Shown here piece after piece: positions 27,487-35,052 of a stretch of 38,811 bases of DNA. Position 1 is the stretch's first letter, and each line of letters starts with the position of its first letter. This stretch comes from Kiritimatiellia bacterium (GTDB lineage Bacteria; Verrucomicrobiota; Kiritimatiellia; UBA8416; JABMPJ01). The DNA lies in the NCBI GenBank assembly GCA_030745755.1, contig JASLOA010000032.1:1-38811 (forward strand), in the 5' to 3' direction. Under the pieces are notes generated by a model. It did no database searches, was not told where the DNA came from, and saw only the letters and a program-made list of their open reading frames with translations. Made by a program: the position numbers and the translations under genes.

Positions 27487-28536
27487 ATGAGCACAACAGG
27501 CATGAAGCAGCGCTGCTGGGAGCACGATTACTGCGCCCCCTCGTTCTACATGCTCACGATTGTGACTGAACCGAGGCGGGAGTGTTTGAGCGAGGTGCGG
27601 GGGGATGTGGCAGCTGGGGCAGCTGCCACCACTGAATTGGCTGGGGCAGCTCCGGCCGCTGAGCTGTCCGGGATCGCTCTCACCCGCGACAAGCGGCTCA
27701 AACTTCACCCTATGGGGGAGGTGGTGCAGGAGGTGTGGCGGCGCACCTCCAGCCTTTATCCCGGCGTTGAGGCGTGCGAGTGCGTGGCCATGCCGGACCA
27801 CTTTCACGGCATTCTGTGGGTAAAGGAGCCCCAGAAGCGGCACATGGGCCACATCGTGAAGGCCTTCAAGCGGGTGAGCACCCAGGAATGCAGGAGCAAG
27901 GGGCTGCTCCTGCCACCGAACCGGGTGGTGGCAGCAGCCCCCGCAGGTTCGGTGGTGGCAGCAGCCCCTGCTGCCACATTATGGGAAGAAGGCTACCAAG
28001 ACTCCATCCTCCTCCACCGCGGCCAGCTCAAGGCAATGGCCAACTACATTGCCGACAACCCCCGCCGCCACGCCCTCAAGCGCGCCAACCCCCAGCTTTT
28101 CACAGTGGTTCACAGCCTGACGGTGGCCCCGGGGCGCACCTGCCCGGCGATCGGGAACCGCTTCTTTCTGGATCGGCCCGTCAAGCGGCAGATTCAGGTC
28201 TCGCGCAGCATTTCTCCTGAAGCACTGGCCGAAAAGCAGGCGGAGCTCCTCTATGCGGCCGAGCATGGGGCCGTGTTGGTGTCGCCCTGCATCAGCCCCG
28301 GCGAGAAGGACATTGCCCGCGCTGCACTGGACGCCGGCCTCCCGCTGATCGTCATTCTGACCAACGGCCTGCGACCGCACTACAAGCCGTCAGGCCGTTA
28401 CTTCGATGCCTGTGCAGACGGTCAGCTGCTTATGCTGGCTCCGCTGCCTTACGCCTCAAAGGAGGCACCCATTACCCGCGGTCAGTGTCTCACTCTCAAT
28501 GAGTGGGCGGCCGCCATCACAACGGAAGAGATATAG
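27487..28536 (+). CDS. REP-associated Y1 (HUH) transposase with extra C-terminal Rossmann-like domain
   Basis: This 349-residue protein has two parts. Residues about 10-205 are a Y1_Tnp/REP-associated tyrosine transposase: HUH motif MPDHFHGILWV (H105, H107) and catalytic Tyr187 in MANYIADNPRR. Such enzymes cut and join single-stranded DNA at hairpins. Residues about 225-349 form an added domain with HGAVLVSPCISPGEKDIARA and LDAGLPLIVILTNGL, which recalls the DprA/SLOG Rossmann fold. I recall this architecture from Bacteroidetes proteins. Two Ala/Pro-rich inserts (about residues 40-61 and 145-164) lie in loops and are coded by perfect DNA palindromes. GAGAAGGAG precedes the ATG. It sits between two broken PHP genes. 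Confidence 0.85.
   Translation: MSTTGMKQRCWEHDYCAPSFYMLTIVTEPRRECLSEVRGDVAAGAAATTELAGAAPAAELSGIALTRDKRLKLHPMGEVVQEVWRRTSSLYPGVEACECVAMPDHFHGILWVKEPQKRHMGHIVKAFKRVSTQECRSKGLLLPPNRVVAAAPAGSVVAAAPAATLWEEGYQDSILLHRGQLKAMANYIADNPRRHALKRANPQLFTVVHSLTVAPGRTCPAIGNRFFLDRPVKRQIQVSRSISPEALAEKQAELLYAAEHGAVLVSPCISPGEKDIARAALDAGLPLIVILTNGLRPHYKPSGRYFDACADGQLLMLAPLPYASKEAPITRGQCLTLNEWAAAITTEEI
27607..27629 (+). repeat. In-frame palindrome 1 inside the transposase gene
   Basis: GTGGCAGCTG (27607-27616), loop GGG, CAGCTGCCAC (27620-27629) form a perfect 10-bp stem inside coding sequence. It encodes VAAGAAAT, an insertion just before the IALTRDKRLKLHPMGEV segment. A related palindrome with the same GTGGCAGC start lies at 27955-27977. 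Confidence 0.9.
27955..27977 (+). repeat. In-frame palindrome 2 inside the transposase gene
   Basis: GTGGCAGCAG (27955-27964), loop CCC, CTGCTGCCAC (27968-27977) form a perfect 10-bp stem. Just upstream GGTGGTGGCAGCAGCCCC (27924-27941) is a partial direct copy and also pairs imperfectly with GGGCTGCTCCTGCCACC (27901-27917). The insert encodes the Val/Ala/Pro stretch VVAAAPAGSVVAAAPAAT. Confidence 0.9.
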
Positions 28537-29314
28537 ATGAAGGACACACCAGGCCAGAACGTGACGACAACCTTTCCGGGTGCACTGGAGGGAAAATGCC
28601 TCCGTCTCGAGGCGGCGGGCAGCGGTTTGGACCGCGCCATGATTACGATCCCGGCCAGGGTGAAGCCCGGGCAGCCATTTGGCGCAACGGTCGCCCTCCT
28701 CGACGCGAACGCCATGCCGCTTATCGCAAAGAAGGAGCATCTGACGCTCTCGCTCGCCGGCGTTGCACAGGCCGAGGTCTCGTTTCCCGCAGGCCACTCG
28801 GCCGTAGCCCGGCTCGAAGGGCTCACGCAGCCGGATAGCGGCTACTTTCGCCTGCAGGCAGAGATCGACGGAAGGCACTTTGTCAGCAACCCGTCCCTCG
28901 CCACCGATGAAGAGCGCCCGCTTGTCCTGTGGGGCGATCCGCATATCCACACCACGGTGGGCGACTGCCATGCGGCCCGCTGCCGCACCCGCACCCTTGC
29001 CTACGCGGCTGCGCGCTATGCCTATGGCCTCGACTTCATCGCGATTGCCGACCACGTCTCCTGGCAGCCGCGCGGGACGGCGGGGAAGTGGAAGGACAAC
29101 CTGGCACTCTGTGAGCTGTATGATGAGCCGGGTACCTTTTCGGCACTCTACTGCTATGAGACCTCCATGCGCGGCGGCGATGGGGGTGACTGCAACGTCT
29201 ACCTGCGGCGGTCTAAGTATGGGGCAGGGGGGCGAGTTGCCGGCCGGTGGCGAGGTGACCATTCGCGCCGAGTATGCCGCCGAGAGCGACATTGTAGGTG
29301 GACGTCGCGCATGA
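28537..29314 (+). pseudogene. PHP/DUF3604-like protein, frameshifted and truncated
   Basis: The frame starts directly after the transposase stop, with GGAAGAG upstream. Residues 1-125 look like a beta-sandwich domain, and residues 128-225 a PHP-type metal site: LWGDPHIHTTVGDCHAARC, GLDFIAIADHVSW, and ETSMRGGDGGDCNVYL as in DUF3604 proteins. After residue about 228 the frame becomes Arg-rich noise. A shift at a run of six G (29226-29231) restores GELPAGGEVTIRAEYAAESD and ends at 29314. Even then it is shorter than the family, so the C-terminal part is missing. The original frame runs on to 29337. Probably no longer functional. Confidence 0.6.
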
Positions 29315-29351
29315 TTGAATCTATGGAACTACGCTGAACAGGAGTGAAGAG

Positions 29352-30896
29352 ATGACGGTGGATAACGAAACAGGCCCACTGGCAGGCAAACGTCCCAACG
29401 TGATGCTGGTGGTGATGGATGATATGGGGTATTCGGATCTGGGGTGCTACGGTGGTGAAATCGAGACCCCGAACGTGGACCGGCTGGCCAACCGGGGCGT
29501 ACGCTTCACGCAGTTTTGCAATACCGGTCGCTGCTGGCCGACCCGGGCCGGCATCCTGACCGGTTATTATCCGCCGCAGGTCTGCATGGATCCACCTCGG
29601 CCGGTCTTTCGTCCCTCCTGGCAGCGCATGATTCCGCACTACCTGGGAGCGGCGGGCTACCGCAACTACCATTCGGGCAAGTGGCATGTGTTCAATACGC
29701 CCGACCCCGAAGCCGACGGAGGTTTCGATAAGAGCTGGGGCTACGATATCGAGCAGTTCCACCACTTCTTTCACAACGATGACGGCTCCACCACCTATTC
29801 GGCCACGGCGATAACGGATCATGCCCTGGAGTGCTTGCGGGAACACCAGGCCGATCACAAGGGCACGCCCTTCTTTCACTATGTTTGCTACACCACTCCG
29901 CACTTTCCGGTGCAGGCCGAGCAGGCGGATATCGACAAGTACATGGAGCGCTATAACGAGGGCTGGGACGTGATGCGCACACGCCGCTGGGAGCGGATGC
30001 GCGAGATGGGCATTGTCAATTGCGCCCTCTCGGAACGTGAAGCCGATGTGCCCGCACCGCACTACCTGGAACACAAGGAGGAGTGGGGCGCTAAGTATGG
30101 ACCGGGCGAGATCGAGTACGCGGTGCCATGGGACTCCCTGGACGATGAGTCGAAACGTTTCCAGTCCACCAAGATGGCGATTCACGCCGCCATGGTCGAT
30201 CGGACCGACCGTGAGCTGGGGCGCCTGCTGGATCAGCTCGAATCCATGGGCGAGCTGGAGGATACGCTCATCCTCTTCCTCTCCGATAACGGGGCCAGTG
30301 CCGAGATGATGATCAGGGGACAGGGCCACGATCCGGATGCGCCCGCGGGTTCGGAGATGACGCACCTCTGTCTCGGGCCGGGCTGGTCGACCTGCAGCAA
30401 TGCGCCGTTCAGGCGTCATAAGATCTGGGTGCACGAGGGCGGGGTGGCCACGCCCTTGGTGGCCTCCTGGCCGAATGGGATCAAAGCGCGCGGTGAGCTG
30501 CGCCACGACATGGGGCATGTGATCGATTTCCTTCCGACCCTGATGGATGTGGCCGGGGTATGTCCCGAGGACAATCCCCTGCCTGAAGACGCGCCGCCGC
30601 TGCCCGGGAAGAGCCTGTTGCCCTCCATGGAGCAAGATGGCAGCTTGACGCCCGACCACATCTACTTCCACCACGAAGGCAACCGCGCCCTCCGTGTCGG
30701 TGACTGGAAGATTGTCAATGAGTCCAAGGTGAATCGCGGGCGTGAGGATAATCCGTGGGCGCTCTACGATCTCTCCACCGACCGCTGCGAGATGGTCGAT
30801 CTTTCGGCTGAGATGCCGGAGAAGTGCCGGGAGCTGCAGGCGCGCTGGCAGGCGTGTGAGGACCAGTACCGTACCAAGCCCGGAAAGGTGCACTAG
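29352..30896 (+). CDS. Type I sulfatase, no signal peptide
   Basis: This 514-residue formylglycine sulfatase removes sulfate esters from sugars. N-terminal metal ligands are in LVVMDDMGYSDLGCYGG (D23, D24). The modification motif is CWPTR (C61-R65), in which Cys is turned into formylglycine by an anaerobic or aerobic maturase not found in this window. Later elements are SGKWHVF near 108 and ILFLSDNGASAEM near 312. The protein starts MTVDNETGPLAGKRPNVMLV, with no signal peptide, so it should be cytoplasmic. GGAG precedes ATG 29352. A second, quite different sulfatase follows. Exact subfamily and substrate unknown; neighbouring fucosidase-like scraps suggest sulfated fucose- or galactose-containing glycans. 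Confidence 0.92.
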   Translation: MTVDNETGPLAGKRPNVMLVVMDDMGYSDLGCYGGEIETPNVDRLANRGVRFTQFCNTGRCWPTRAGILTGYYPPQVCMDPPRPVFRPSWQRMIPHYLGAAGYRNYHSGKWHVFNTPDPEADGGFDKSWGYDIEQFHHFFHNDDGSTTYSATAITDHALECLREHQADHKGTPFFHYVCYTTPHFPVQAEQADIDKYMERYNEGWDVMRTRRWERMREMGIVNCALSEREADVPAPHYLEHKEEWGAKYGPGEIEYAVPWDSLDDESKRFQSTKMAIHAAMVDRTDRELGRLLDQLESMGELEDTLILFLSDNGASAEMMIRGQGHDPDAPAGSEMTHLCLGPGWSTCSNAPFRRHKIWVHEGGVATPLVASWPNGIKARGELRHDMGHVIDFLPTLMDVAGVCPEDNPLPEDAPPLPGKSLLPSMEQDGSLTPDHIYFHHEGNRALRVGDWKIVNESKVNRGREDNPWALYDLSTDRCEMVDLSAEMPEKCRELQARWQACEDQYRTKPGKVH

Positions 30897-30900
30897 TCAC

Positions 30901-30987
30901 GTGGCGGCGCTGACACTGCCCTGGAGTGGCGAGAAGAGGGAGCTGGCCGCAGGCACGCATGCCGGTCATATCGAAACGGAGGAATAA
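30901..30987 (+). pseudogene. Short C-terminal-like scrap between the sulfatases
   Basis: A GTG frame of 28 codons reads VAALTLPWSGEKRELAAGTH and then AGHIETEE before TAA. LPWSGEKRELAAGTH resembles the last strands of glycoside hydrolase C-terminal domains, but the match is too short to name. It may be a leftover of a deleted gene, like those at 32508-32998. The ribosome site of the next sulfatase (GGAGGAATAAGGG) overlaps its end. Confidence 0.25.
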
Positions 30988-30994
30988 GGGAACC

Positions 30995-32506
30995 ATGAAG
31001 AAACCGCATCTGATCATCTTCAACCCCGATCAGTGGCGTTCCGATGTGATGGGTTGCCACGGCAACCCGGCTGCCGTAACGCCGGTGGTGGATGCGCTCG
31101 TGAAGTCTGATGCCGTCTCCTTCAGTAACGCCTTCTGCCAGAATACGGTCTGCACGCCGAGTCGCTGCAGCTTCATGACGGGCTGGTATCCGCACGTGCG
31201 TGGGCACCGGACGATGTATCACATGCTCCACCCGGAGCTGGGCGAGCCGAACCTGCTCAAGATCCTCAAGGAGAACGGCTATCATGTCTGGTGGGGAGGC
31301 AAGAATGACCTGACCCCCGGGCAGGCCTCGGTTGATCCCTATTGCCATGAACGCTTCCATGCCACCAAGGAGGACTACGCACGCTGGGGCTATGAGCCGC
31401 AGGAGGGGAGCCACGGCAATGCCACTGGCTGGCGCGGCGAGCATGGTGACGACAACTACTTCAGTTTCTACAAGGGGAAGCTCGAGAAGGGCGACAAGGA
31501 GCTCTACTGTGATGGGGATTGGGCGAATGTACTTGGCGCCATCGACAAGATCAGAAGCTACGATGGGAATGAGCCGCTCTGCCTCTATATTCCACTCTCC
31601 TACCCCCATCCGCCGTACTGCGTGGAGGAGCCCTGGTATAGCGTGACGGATCGCGAGAAGTTGCCGCCGCGCCCGCTTGCGCCGCCCGACTACGCGGGCA
31701 AGGCTTCCATTCTCAAGGGAATCGCCGAGTGCCAGAATATGCAGGGCTGGAGCGAGGAGCGTTGGAGCGAACTGCGGGCGACCTACTACGGGATGTGCTC
31801 CAGGGTCGATCACCAGTTTGGCATGCTTCTCGATGCGCTGAGACAGAAGGGCATCTACGACGAGAGTGCAGTCTTCCTCTTTTCCGATCACGGCGACTAC
31901 ACCGGCGACTTCGGCATTGTCGAAAAGACTCAGAATACCTTTGAGGATTGCCTCGCCAAAGTGCCCTTTGTGATCAAGCCACCGGCCACGGTGCCGGTCA
32001 CACCACGAGTCGATGACGCCCTGGTGGAGCTGGTCGACTTCTCAGCGACTGTCTACGAGCTCACAGGCATCGAAGCCGGCTACGACCACTTCGGCAAGAG
32101 CCTGGTTGGCCTGCTGGCGGGAGAGACCGAGCACCGTGACGCCGCGTTCTGCGAGGGAGGTCGCCTGAAAGGCGAGGTACAGGCGATGGAGCGCGAAAGC
32201 AGTTCCTGTGGCACGGACGGTTCAGTCGAGTATGGCCTCTATTATCCGCGCCTGCGTCTGCAAATCACCGATGCACTTGGCCCGTATCACACCAAGGCGA
32301 CCATGTGCCGGACCAGGACGCATAAGTACATCCGCCGCCACTATGAGAAGGACGAACTCTACGACCTGGTGAAGGATCCGTGTGAGTGCTGCAATGTCGT
32401 TGACGATCCGGCCTATGCCGATGTCCTGGCAGCTCTCAAGGAGCGGATGTTGACCTGGTACATGGAAAGTTGCGATGTGGTGCCGCGGGAGAGGGATAGG
32501 CGCTGA
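30995..32506 (+). CDS. Type I sulfatase, second copy, no signal peptide
   Basis: This 503-residue sulfatase is only distantly related to its neighbour. It starts MKKPHLIIFNPDQWRSDVMG, with Asp12 and Gln13 as metal ligands in the NPDQ form. The modification motif is CTPSR (C53-R57) in QNTVCTPSRCSFMTGWYPHV. VFLFSDHGDYTGDFGIVEK supplies the later metal site. The N-terminus has no signal peptide, so a cytoplasmic place is predicted. AAGGGAACC before ATG 30995 sets the start; the frame extends upstream without homology. The C-terminus (RTHKYIRRHYEKDELYDLVK) is complete. It probably works with the sulfatase at 29352 on different sulfate positions. Confidence 0.92.
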   Translation: MKKPHLIIFNPDQWRSDVMGCHGNPAAVTPVVDALVKSDAVSFSNAFCQNTVCTPSRCSFMTGWYPHVRGHRTMYHMLHPELGEPNLLKILKENGYHVWWGGKNDLTPGQASVDPYCHERFHATKEDYARWGYEPQEGSHGNATGWRGEHGDDNYFSFYKGKLEKGDKELYCDGDWANVLGAIDKIRSYDGNEPLCLYIPLSYPHPPYCVEEPWYSVTDREKLPPRPLAPPDYAGKASILKGIAECQNMQGWSEERWSELRATYYGMCSRVDHQFGMLLDALRQKGIYDESAVFLFSDHGDYTGDFGIVEKTQNTFEDCLAKVPFVIKPPATVPVTPRVDDALVELVDFSATVYELTGIEAGYDHFGKSLVGLLAGETEHRDAAFCEGGRLKGEVQAMERESSSCGTDGSVEYGLYYPRLRLQITDALGPYHTKATMCRTRTHKYIRRHYEKDELYDLVKDPCECCNVVDDPAYADVLAALKERMLTWYMESCDVVPRERDRR

Positions 32507-32507
32507 G

Positions 32508-32648
32508 ATGAGAGGTGTTCGGCTGGCCAGGGCCTGCCCGCCCTACCTGTTGCCGGATGGCCATGAGCCCGCAGGCGAGGCCGATGTAGTGGAGGGGCGT
32601 ATTACCCTTAGCCTCGGTGCGAATGAAGCGGTAAAGATCGAAGCGTGA
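32508..32648 (+). pseudogene. C-terminal fragment, possibly of a GH95-like glycosidase
   Basis: A 46-codon frame beginning 1 base after the sulfatase stop reads ACPPYLLPDGHEPAGEADVV and then EGRITLSLGANEAVKIEA. This has the look of the last beta-strands of a large hydrolase. It parallels the end of the next fragment (AVVEGGYQVSLGAGEALQLT), so both could come from related genes. No family can be assigned on this length alone. Confidence 0.4.
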
Positions 32649-32998
32649 ACAAGCGCATGAGGACGACGGGTCTGATCAAGCTGCTGCCGGCGCGCCCGGA
32701 GAAGTGGGCAAGCGGCAAGGTTGCCGGTATCTGCTGCCGCGGTGGAGTCACCGTGGATATGGCGTGGGACTTTCAGGCAGGAACGCTGTCGGAAGCCTTG
32801 ACCAGCCAGGCCGATCAGGGCATCCTCCTGCAGCTGCCCACGGGCGTCGACAAGGCGCGGTTCGAGCCAGGAGCTGCAGAGCCGCAGGCTGTGGTAGAGG
32901 GCGGCTACCAGGTCAGCCTGGGTGCGGGTGAGGCCCTGCAACTTACAACCACGCTACACGCGATGAAGGATAGGACGTTTTATGAAATTTCGTTATGA
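32645..32998 (+). pseudogene. C-terminal remnant of a GH95-like alpha-L-fucosidase
   Basis: The frame from GTG 32645 encodes GLIKLLPARPEKWASGKVAG, then RGGVTVDMAW and a C-terminal strand region. The pattern LLPA-P-W-SGKV-G---RGG--VD--W is the hallmark of the C-terminal end of GH95 alpha-L-fucosidases, which are normally about 750-800 residues. The catalytic (alpha/alpha)6 barrel is entirely missing. The frame overlaps the first codons of the PHP gene at 32982. Together with fucI this suggests past use of fucose-containing glycans. Confidence 0.6.
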
Positions 32999-33860
32999 CA
33001 CATCCGGAACCTGGTTCAAGGGCAACACCCACATTCACAGTACGGCTTCTGACGGCGGGAAGACTTTCGCTGAGATAGCGGAGCTGTATGCATCGGCGGG
33101 CTACGAGTTTCTGTTTCGCACCGACCACTGGGTGGCGTCGGATGTCGCCGCAGACACAGAGGACTACCCGCTGCTCTGGCTGGATGGTATCGAGCTTGAT
33201 GGGCAGGATCTGACAGGTGCCATGTATCATGTGGTGTGTCTTGGCCGTGTGCGGGACATCGAGCGAGAGCACGGATTGCCAGCTGGTGTGGCGTCCGCTC
33301 AGGACCAAGGTGGCCTGCTGATTCTGGCGCATCCGCATTGGAGCGGAAACAGTCTGGACGATGTGTTGCGCCTGCCTTTCCGTGGGGTCGAGATCTATAA
33401 CAACGTCTGCCGCATGCTCAACGGTAAGAGTGGGGGCATGGTTCACTGGGATACAGCGCTGCGGGACAATCCCAATACGCTCGCATTTGCTGTTGATGAT
33501 GCACACCTGAAAACTGCCGAGCCGCAGTGGAACGGGGGCTGGATTGTGGTCAATGCGAAGAGCTGCTCTCGCGATACCATCATGGCCGCCATTCGACGTG
33601 GCAACTTCTACTCGAGCTGTGGCCCGGCCTTCGAGTCGATAGAGCTCGCCGGCAGGGACCTGTCGCTCAGCACCTCGCCGATCCGCTCAGCCCGCCTCGC
33701 GGGCCCCGGCCCGCGAGGGATAACTGTAGAGGCCAGGGATGCGGAAACGCTTGCCCGCGTGACCATGTCACTTCCAGAGAAATGGGACTACTGCTACGCG
33801 GAGATCGAGGACGAGGCCGGGAAGCGTGCCTGGACCAATAATCTGCTGGTTGGAGAGTAG
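32982..33860 (+). CDS. PHP-domain metal-dependent phosphoesterase-like protein
   Basis: This 292-residue PHP-superfamily protein has metal ligands in KGNTHIHSTASDG (H17, H19, D24), FRTDHWVAS (D48, H49), LLILAHPHWSG near 105 and AFAVDDAHLK near 164. The last 70 residues form a beta-rich C-terminal part. PHP proteins hydrolyse phosphate esters or other bonds; members near sulfatases and glycosidases in polysaccharide regions have no settled role. AAGGATAGGAC precedes the ATG, which lies inside the tail of the GH95-like remnant. Unlike the two other PHP genes in the window, this one looks intact. Confidence 0.85.
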   Translation: MKFRYDTSGTWFKGNTHIHSTASDGGKTFAEIAELYASAGYEFLFRTDHWVASDVAADTEDYPLLWLDGIELDGQDLTGAMYHVVCLGRVRDIEREHGLPAGVASAQDQGGLLILAHPHWSGNSLDDVLRLPFRGVEIYNNVCRMLNGKSGGMVHWDTALRDNPNTLAFAVDDAHLKTAEPQWNGGWIVVNAKSCSRDTIMAAIRRGNFYSSCGPAFESIELAGRDLSLSTSPIRSARLAGPGPRGITVEARDAETLARVTMSLPEKWDYCYAEIEDEAGKRAWTNNLLVGE

Positions 33861-34290
33861 AGCGGCACCGCGTGACCATTGAGCCCATGCGTGCCCGTTC
33901 CGCCGCGTACCCGGAAGAGCTCGGCAAAGCCGTGGCCATTCCCCGCTGCACGTCACCTTGCGGTCTTGCTGCGCTCAAGGCGATGCGTTAGGTTGCAGGC
34001 TGGCCTCGCTGGCAGATCATGGGATGGAAGCAGGCGTGTACAGAGAGTTGGCGCGACTTCGTGACGGCGGGCGACGATTACGGTGGACGAGTTCCCTCTT
34101 CCTTCGTCGCGGCGTAGCCGAAGGCGAAGCCGGAACTGGGGCTCCAGCACATCCTGCAACGTACCGGCAAAGAGACCGGATGTGACGGCGGTCGGGTAGT
34201 GACATTCTCTGCTGGTCGTAAATGGTCGCTATTGTTGTCGCGATAATACGCTGTGTGCAGTGCCGTGTATTCTGCTACCTTGGTCATACT
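33861..34290. other. Intergenic stretch without a supported gene
   Basis: These 430 bases hold several short frames, such as VTIEPMRARSAAYPEELGKA from GTG 33871 and GWKQACTESWRDFVTAGDDY near 34020. They could be decayed coding DNA, but I cannot match them to a family. A near-palindrome TTGTCGCGATAA (34235-34246) lies about 45 bp before the next gene and could be a regulator site. No promoter is convincing. Confidence 0.4.
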
Positions 34291-35052
34291 ATGAAGAACA
34301 AGCGAGAGATATATATCTGTACAGTGGCGTTGGACCCCACCCGGTGGGGTCGGCGTATACCTTCCTTTGACGTGAGTGCGTGGTTGTCTCGCTTCGCGCG
34401 TGATGGGTTTGATGGCGTTGAGCTATGGGAGTTTCACTTCTTGCCGGCCGAGAAGGCTGAGCAGGAGCGCTTGGTGACCGCCGCCTCCTCGGTGGCGATC
34501 TACAACTCCTATGTCGGGTTTGCGGACGAAGAGGCCGAGGCACGTGCCGCGGCGGCGGAGGCCATCACGCGATTGCAACCCCGCGGCGTGAAGTACAACC
34601 TGGGCGGGGATGCCTCTAAACGGGACGAGTATCGCCGCAACCTGCTGGCCTGGGCGGATGCGCTGCCGGCCGACTGCCGGTTGCTCTGCGAGTGTCATGG
34701 GGGAACCATCCTTGAGCAGGCGGAGGATGCTGCGGCCTTTTTCGCGGATCTCGATCCGGCGCGCTTCGGCGTGGTGGTGCATGTGTCGGGTGATGCCGCC
34801 GGCACCGAGAAATGGTTCTCGGAGTTGAATGGCCGTGTACAGCACCTGCATGTGCAGATGCGCGGCCCCGAGAGCGATCCGTCCGTAGCGGCCAACCGGC
34901 CGGCATTGGATGCCGGTTTCGCGGTTGTCAAGGCGCATGGCTACACCGGGAGCGTGGCGATTGAGTTCTCGCGTGGTATCGGGCGGGACGAGGATATTGA
35001 GGAGATCTATACGAATGCCTGCACGGATCTGGCGTATGTCAGGCAGGTCTAG
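34291..35052 (+). CDS. Sugar phosphate isomerase/epimerase-like TIM-barrel protein
   Basis: This 253-residue member of the xylose isomerase-like (AP_endonuc_2) superfamily often isomerises or epimerises sugars or keto-sugars. DGFDGVELWEFHFLP near residue 37 carries the first metal-site Glu, LLCECHGGTILEQ near 132 the second region, and a GSVAIEFSRGIG stretch near 225 the last Glu. It starts at ATG 34291; the open frame extends upstream, but that part reads as random. No Shine-Dalgarno site is visible. Its stop overlaps the stop of the convergent Gfo/Idh gene by 3 bp, and the pair may act in one sugar oxidation route. Confidence 0.8.
   Translation: MKNKREIYICTVALDPTRWGRRIPSFDVSAWLSRFARDGFDGVELWEFHFLPAEKAEQERLVTAASSVAIYNSYVGFADEEAEARAAAAEAITRLQPRGVKYNLGGDASKRDEYRRNLLAWADALPADCRLLCECHGGTILEQAEDAAAFFADLDPARFGVVVHVSGDAAGTEKWFSELNGRVQHLHVQMRGPESDPSVAANRPALDAGFAVVKAHGYTGSVAIEFSRGIGRDEDIEEIYTNACTDLAYVRQV

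Noticed and set aside
29199..30893. Minus-strand frame of 564 codons opposite the first sulfatase
   Set aside because: It is antisense to a complete sulfatase with intact CxPxR and metal motifs; the minus frame has no recognisable domain.
33861..34290. Small gene upstream of the TIM-barrel isomerase
   Set aside because: The short frames overlap in conflicting registers, lack ribosome sites and match no family that I know.
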